Position numbers and translations under genes: made by a program. From Oscillospiraceae bacterium (GTDB lineage: Bacteria > Bacillota > Clostridia > Oscillospirales > Acutalibacteraceae), in NCBI GenBank assembly GCA_003499325.1, contig DNIP01000012.1:1-5946 (forward strand): DNA of 5,946 bases, read 5' to 3'. Position 1 is the stretch's first letter; every line of letters starts with the position of its first letter. Positions 4,301 through 5,946 of this stretch are shown here, in pieces. The notes beneath the pieces were generated by a model. The model saw only the letters and a list, made by a program, of their open reading frames with translations. It was not told the DNA's origin and ran no database searches.

Positions 4301-5946
4301 TTATTCAGTCGGAGCGGTTGTTTCGACAGTCGTTTCTGCGGTTGTTTCGCTGATCGTTTCAGTAGATGCAGTCGTCGCGTCAACTGATTCGGTCGCGTTA
4401 ACGGCGTCATCCATCATGCCGCACTGATATTTGAGCGTGAGGATACGCTTGACCTTGGTGTTGAGCTGCGCCTCGGTGATCTCGCCGCTGCTGAGCTTGC
4501 TCTCGATCTCCTGTACATAGCTTTGCAGGCTGTTGGGATTGAGGATCAGGTCGATATCGGAGGCGAAGATACCCTTGACGATGGTGCTGTAGCTGTATTC
4601 TCTGGTGAAGTAGCCCGCGGACATATCGCCCGTGACGACAACGCCCTGATAGTTGAGCTTCTCGCGCAGGAGCTGCGGTACGACCTTGTCGCTCAGGGTA
4701 GAGGGGCGCTCCTTGTCAAGCTGATCGACCATGATGTGATCGACCATGATCATCCCCGCGCCTGCCTCGATGCCCGAGCGGAAGGCAGTGAACTCACTGC
4801 TCGCGTCCAGCTCGTCAGCGGTTTTGGTGATATGCAGGAAGGCGTCAGAGCCGTCGGCACTGTTGTTGGCGTCGAGTGTGCCGGGGAAGTATTTTAATGA
4901 GGAAACAATGCTGTTCTCGGTATAGCCCTTGACCGCCGCGCTGACCAGATCGCCCGCTTCCGCGTCGGTGAGGTCGGATTTGCTCGCCCTCACATTGGCA
5001 AGATCCGCGCGCAGTGAGAAATCGACATTGTAGCCCAGATTGCTCTTTTGCTGTGCGTCGGCTTTAGCAGTGTTGTAAGCGCCGTCGGCAGTGGTGTCGG
5101 CGGTTTGCGAGGTATCGGCAGTTTGCTCGGTGATGATCGCGTCATCGCGCGCGATGAACAGCGGGAGCTTGGAATTGCTCTGCAAGCCCTCGATCAGTGC
5201 CTTTGTCTGGTCATCGCCAATGGTGTTCTGCTGTGTCAGGATCACGCCGCCGACAGGATAATTCGCGAGCGATTCGGGGGTGGTGTTGTCCGTGACGGTG
5301 ACAATGTCGGTGTTCATCAGCAGCTCGGGGGTGGTCACAAAGAGCTGACAGATCTTTTCGCGCTCTGTCATATTGTTCAGCGTATCGACCGCCTTGGCTT
5401 CATAGACGGATTCTGTCGGTGCGACGGTCTCGGCTTCGGCGCTCGTCTGTGCGGCGTCATTGCCGCTGTTGCCCGAGAGCTTCGGCGTGATGACAAAGTG
5501 CACCAGCGCGAATGCCGCGGCGGCGATCGCGATGATCGCGACGATGAAGAGGATGACCTTCATCGGACTGCGCTTCTTGCTCTGATCGTCAGGCTTTTCG
5601 TCGCGTCTGTTGACGGAGGGGCGCTTTTCGAACGAGCCGAATCTGTCGTACTGCTTCTCGGTCGGGATCCTGTCCATGACCTTTGTCTTGTCCAACGAGG
5701 GACGGTCGGTATTGTCCTTTTCAAATTCATCATTCTCGGGATCTTTGAAGTCCTCCTCGGTGAGACGTTCAAACCGGCTGACAGTCGGCTTTGACGGGGA
5801 AGGCGAGAGAATGTCGTCACCGTCATCTGTTTCCGCTTTATCGAGCGCCTGCTTGATTTCGTTCAGCACATCGTCGTCGGACGGCTTTTGCGCAGCCTCA
5901 ACAGGAGTGTTCTCGGCTTCATTCAGCTGATCCTCGGGTGCGTCAT
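4301..5946 (-). CDS. Membrane-anchored GH3 (NagZ-like) protein, probable pseudoenzyme, 5' partial
   Basis: The reading frame stays open to the window edge, so 547 residues plus a partial codon are visible and the true start lies outside. Positions here count the GTG codon at 5869 as residue 1. That codon has no Shine-Dalgarno and sits inside continuous acidic coding sequence, so it is probably internal. Order: an acidic, disordered cytoplasmic arm (to about 103); one transmembrane helix (104-127); a short linker; a GH3 N-terminal domain (about 156-485); and a Thr/Glu tail (492-522). Family landmarks include MTEREKICQLF (167-177), PVGGVIL (205-211), LGYNVDF, KYFPG (326-330), GIEAGAGMIMVDH (366-378) and LREKLNYQGVVVTGD. 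NagZ enzymes remove N-acetylglucosamine from muropeptides. Here hand alignment shows G414 at the nucleophile Asp, S341 at the DSH His, KYFPGTL for KHFPGHG, and the DEEGG loop largely replaced. The fold assignment is good. Loss of activity is an inference. A wall-binding or scaffold role is only a guess. Confidence 0.85.
   Translation of the reverse strand, partial: DAPEDQLNEAENTPVEAAQKPSDDDVLNEIKQALDKAETDDGDDILSPSPSKPTVSRFERLTEEDFKDPENDEFEKDNTDRPSLDKTKVMDRIPTEKQYDRFGSFEKRPSVNRRDEKPDDQSKKRSPMKVILFIVAIIAIAAAAFALVHFVITPKLSGNSGNDAAQTSAEAETVAPTESVYEAKAVDTLNNMTEREKICQLFVTTPELLMNTDIVTVTDNTTPESLANYPVGGVILTQQNTIGDDQTKALIEGLQSNSKLPLFIARDDAIITEQTADTSQTADTTADGAYNTAKADAQQKSNLGYNVDFSLRADLANVRASKSDLTDAEAGDLVSAAVKGYTENSIVSSLKYFPGTLDANNSADGSDAFLHITKTADELDASSEFTAFRSGIEAGAGMIMVDHIMVDQLDKERPSTLSDKVVPQLLREKLNYQGVVVTGDMSAGYFTREYSYSTIVKGIFASDIDLILNPNSLQSYVQEIESKLSSGEITEAQLNTKVKRILTLKYQCGMMDDAVNATESVDATTASTETISETTAETTVETTAPTE
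4314..4361 (-). repeat. 24-bp tandem repeat in the Thr/Glu-rich C-terminal tail
   Basis: Two adjacent 24-base units (4314-4337 and 4338-4361) match at 19 of 24 positions and share the exact 12-mer GCGGTTGTTTCG. They encode an eight-residue Thr/Glu repeat within the last 31 residues of the GH3-like protein. The whole tail (4304-4396) is Thr, Glu, Ser and Ala rich and has no visible domain. Confidence 0.75.
5090..5125 (-). repeat. 18-bp repeat encoding QTADTS/QTADTT in the GH3 domain
   Basis: Two adjacent 18-base units match at 14 of 18 positions. They encode QTADTS and QTADTT, a low-complexity insert that begins about where active NagZ proteins have the residues following their DEEGG substrate-binding motif. 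Confidence 0.7.

Noticed and set aside
5048..5794. Plus-strand open frame opposite the GH3-like gene (248 codons)
   Set aside because: The minus frame carries clear GH3 motifs and a transmembrane helix. The plus frame is low-complexity and unsupported.
5867..5869. GTG at 5869 as the start of the GH3-like gene
   Set aside because: No Shine-Dalgarno precedes it, and the frame continues open and acidic for 25 more codons to the window edge. The ATG at 5946-5944 is out of frame.

Overview
The window looks like chromosomal DNA from a Gram-positive anaerobe of the class Clostridia, probably near Ruminococcaceae/Oscillospiraceae. This rests on strong AGGAGG-type ribosome binding sites, sigma-A-type promoters with extended -10 boxes, a DivIB-type FtsQ with a long charged cytoplasmic arm, a Firmicutes-style FtsZ and a surface protein with a sortase-like tail. 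The family-level placement is an inference. I see no mobile element, RNA gene, CRISPR array or tRNA.

Positions 1-2995 (+ strand) hold a cell-division pair. A near-consensus promoter (36-64) drives ftsQ/divIB (105-1598). A 182-base leader with AT-rich promoter-like boxes follows, then ftsZ (1781-2917), closed by a perfect 12-bp hairpin and T-tract (2961-2995). No ftsA lies between the two genes.

Positions 3000-5946 (- strand) hold two genes converging on ftsZ. The one nearer ftsZ (3112-4158) encodes an unrecognised secreted protein with a signal peptide, a probable beta-rich ectodomain, a repeat-containing linker and a KTGD + transmembrane + basic tail. It has its own extended -10 promoter (4222-4250) and a terminator (3000-3046). 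Behind it, separated by a terminator (4261-4293), is a membrane-anchored protein with a glycoside hydrolase family 3 (NagZ-like) domain. Its 5' end is cut off by the window edge.

FtsQ and FtsZ act together in the divisome: FtsZ forms the cytoplasmic ring and FtsQ recruits or regulates septal wall synthesis outside the membrane. The two minus-strand genes have their own signals and nothing in the sequence proves a role in division, although both products should sit on the outer face of the membrane.

The most interesting feature is the GH3-like protein. It keeps the fold landmarks of NagZ, but by hand alignment it has lost the nucleophile Asp, the catalytic-loop His, the His pair of KHFPGHG and most of the DEEGG substrate loop, so it looks like a membrane-anchored pseudoenzyme. 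FtsQ is also unusual in carrying tyrosine-rich low-complexity regions at both ends, on opposite sides of the membrane.
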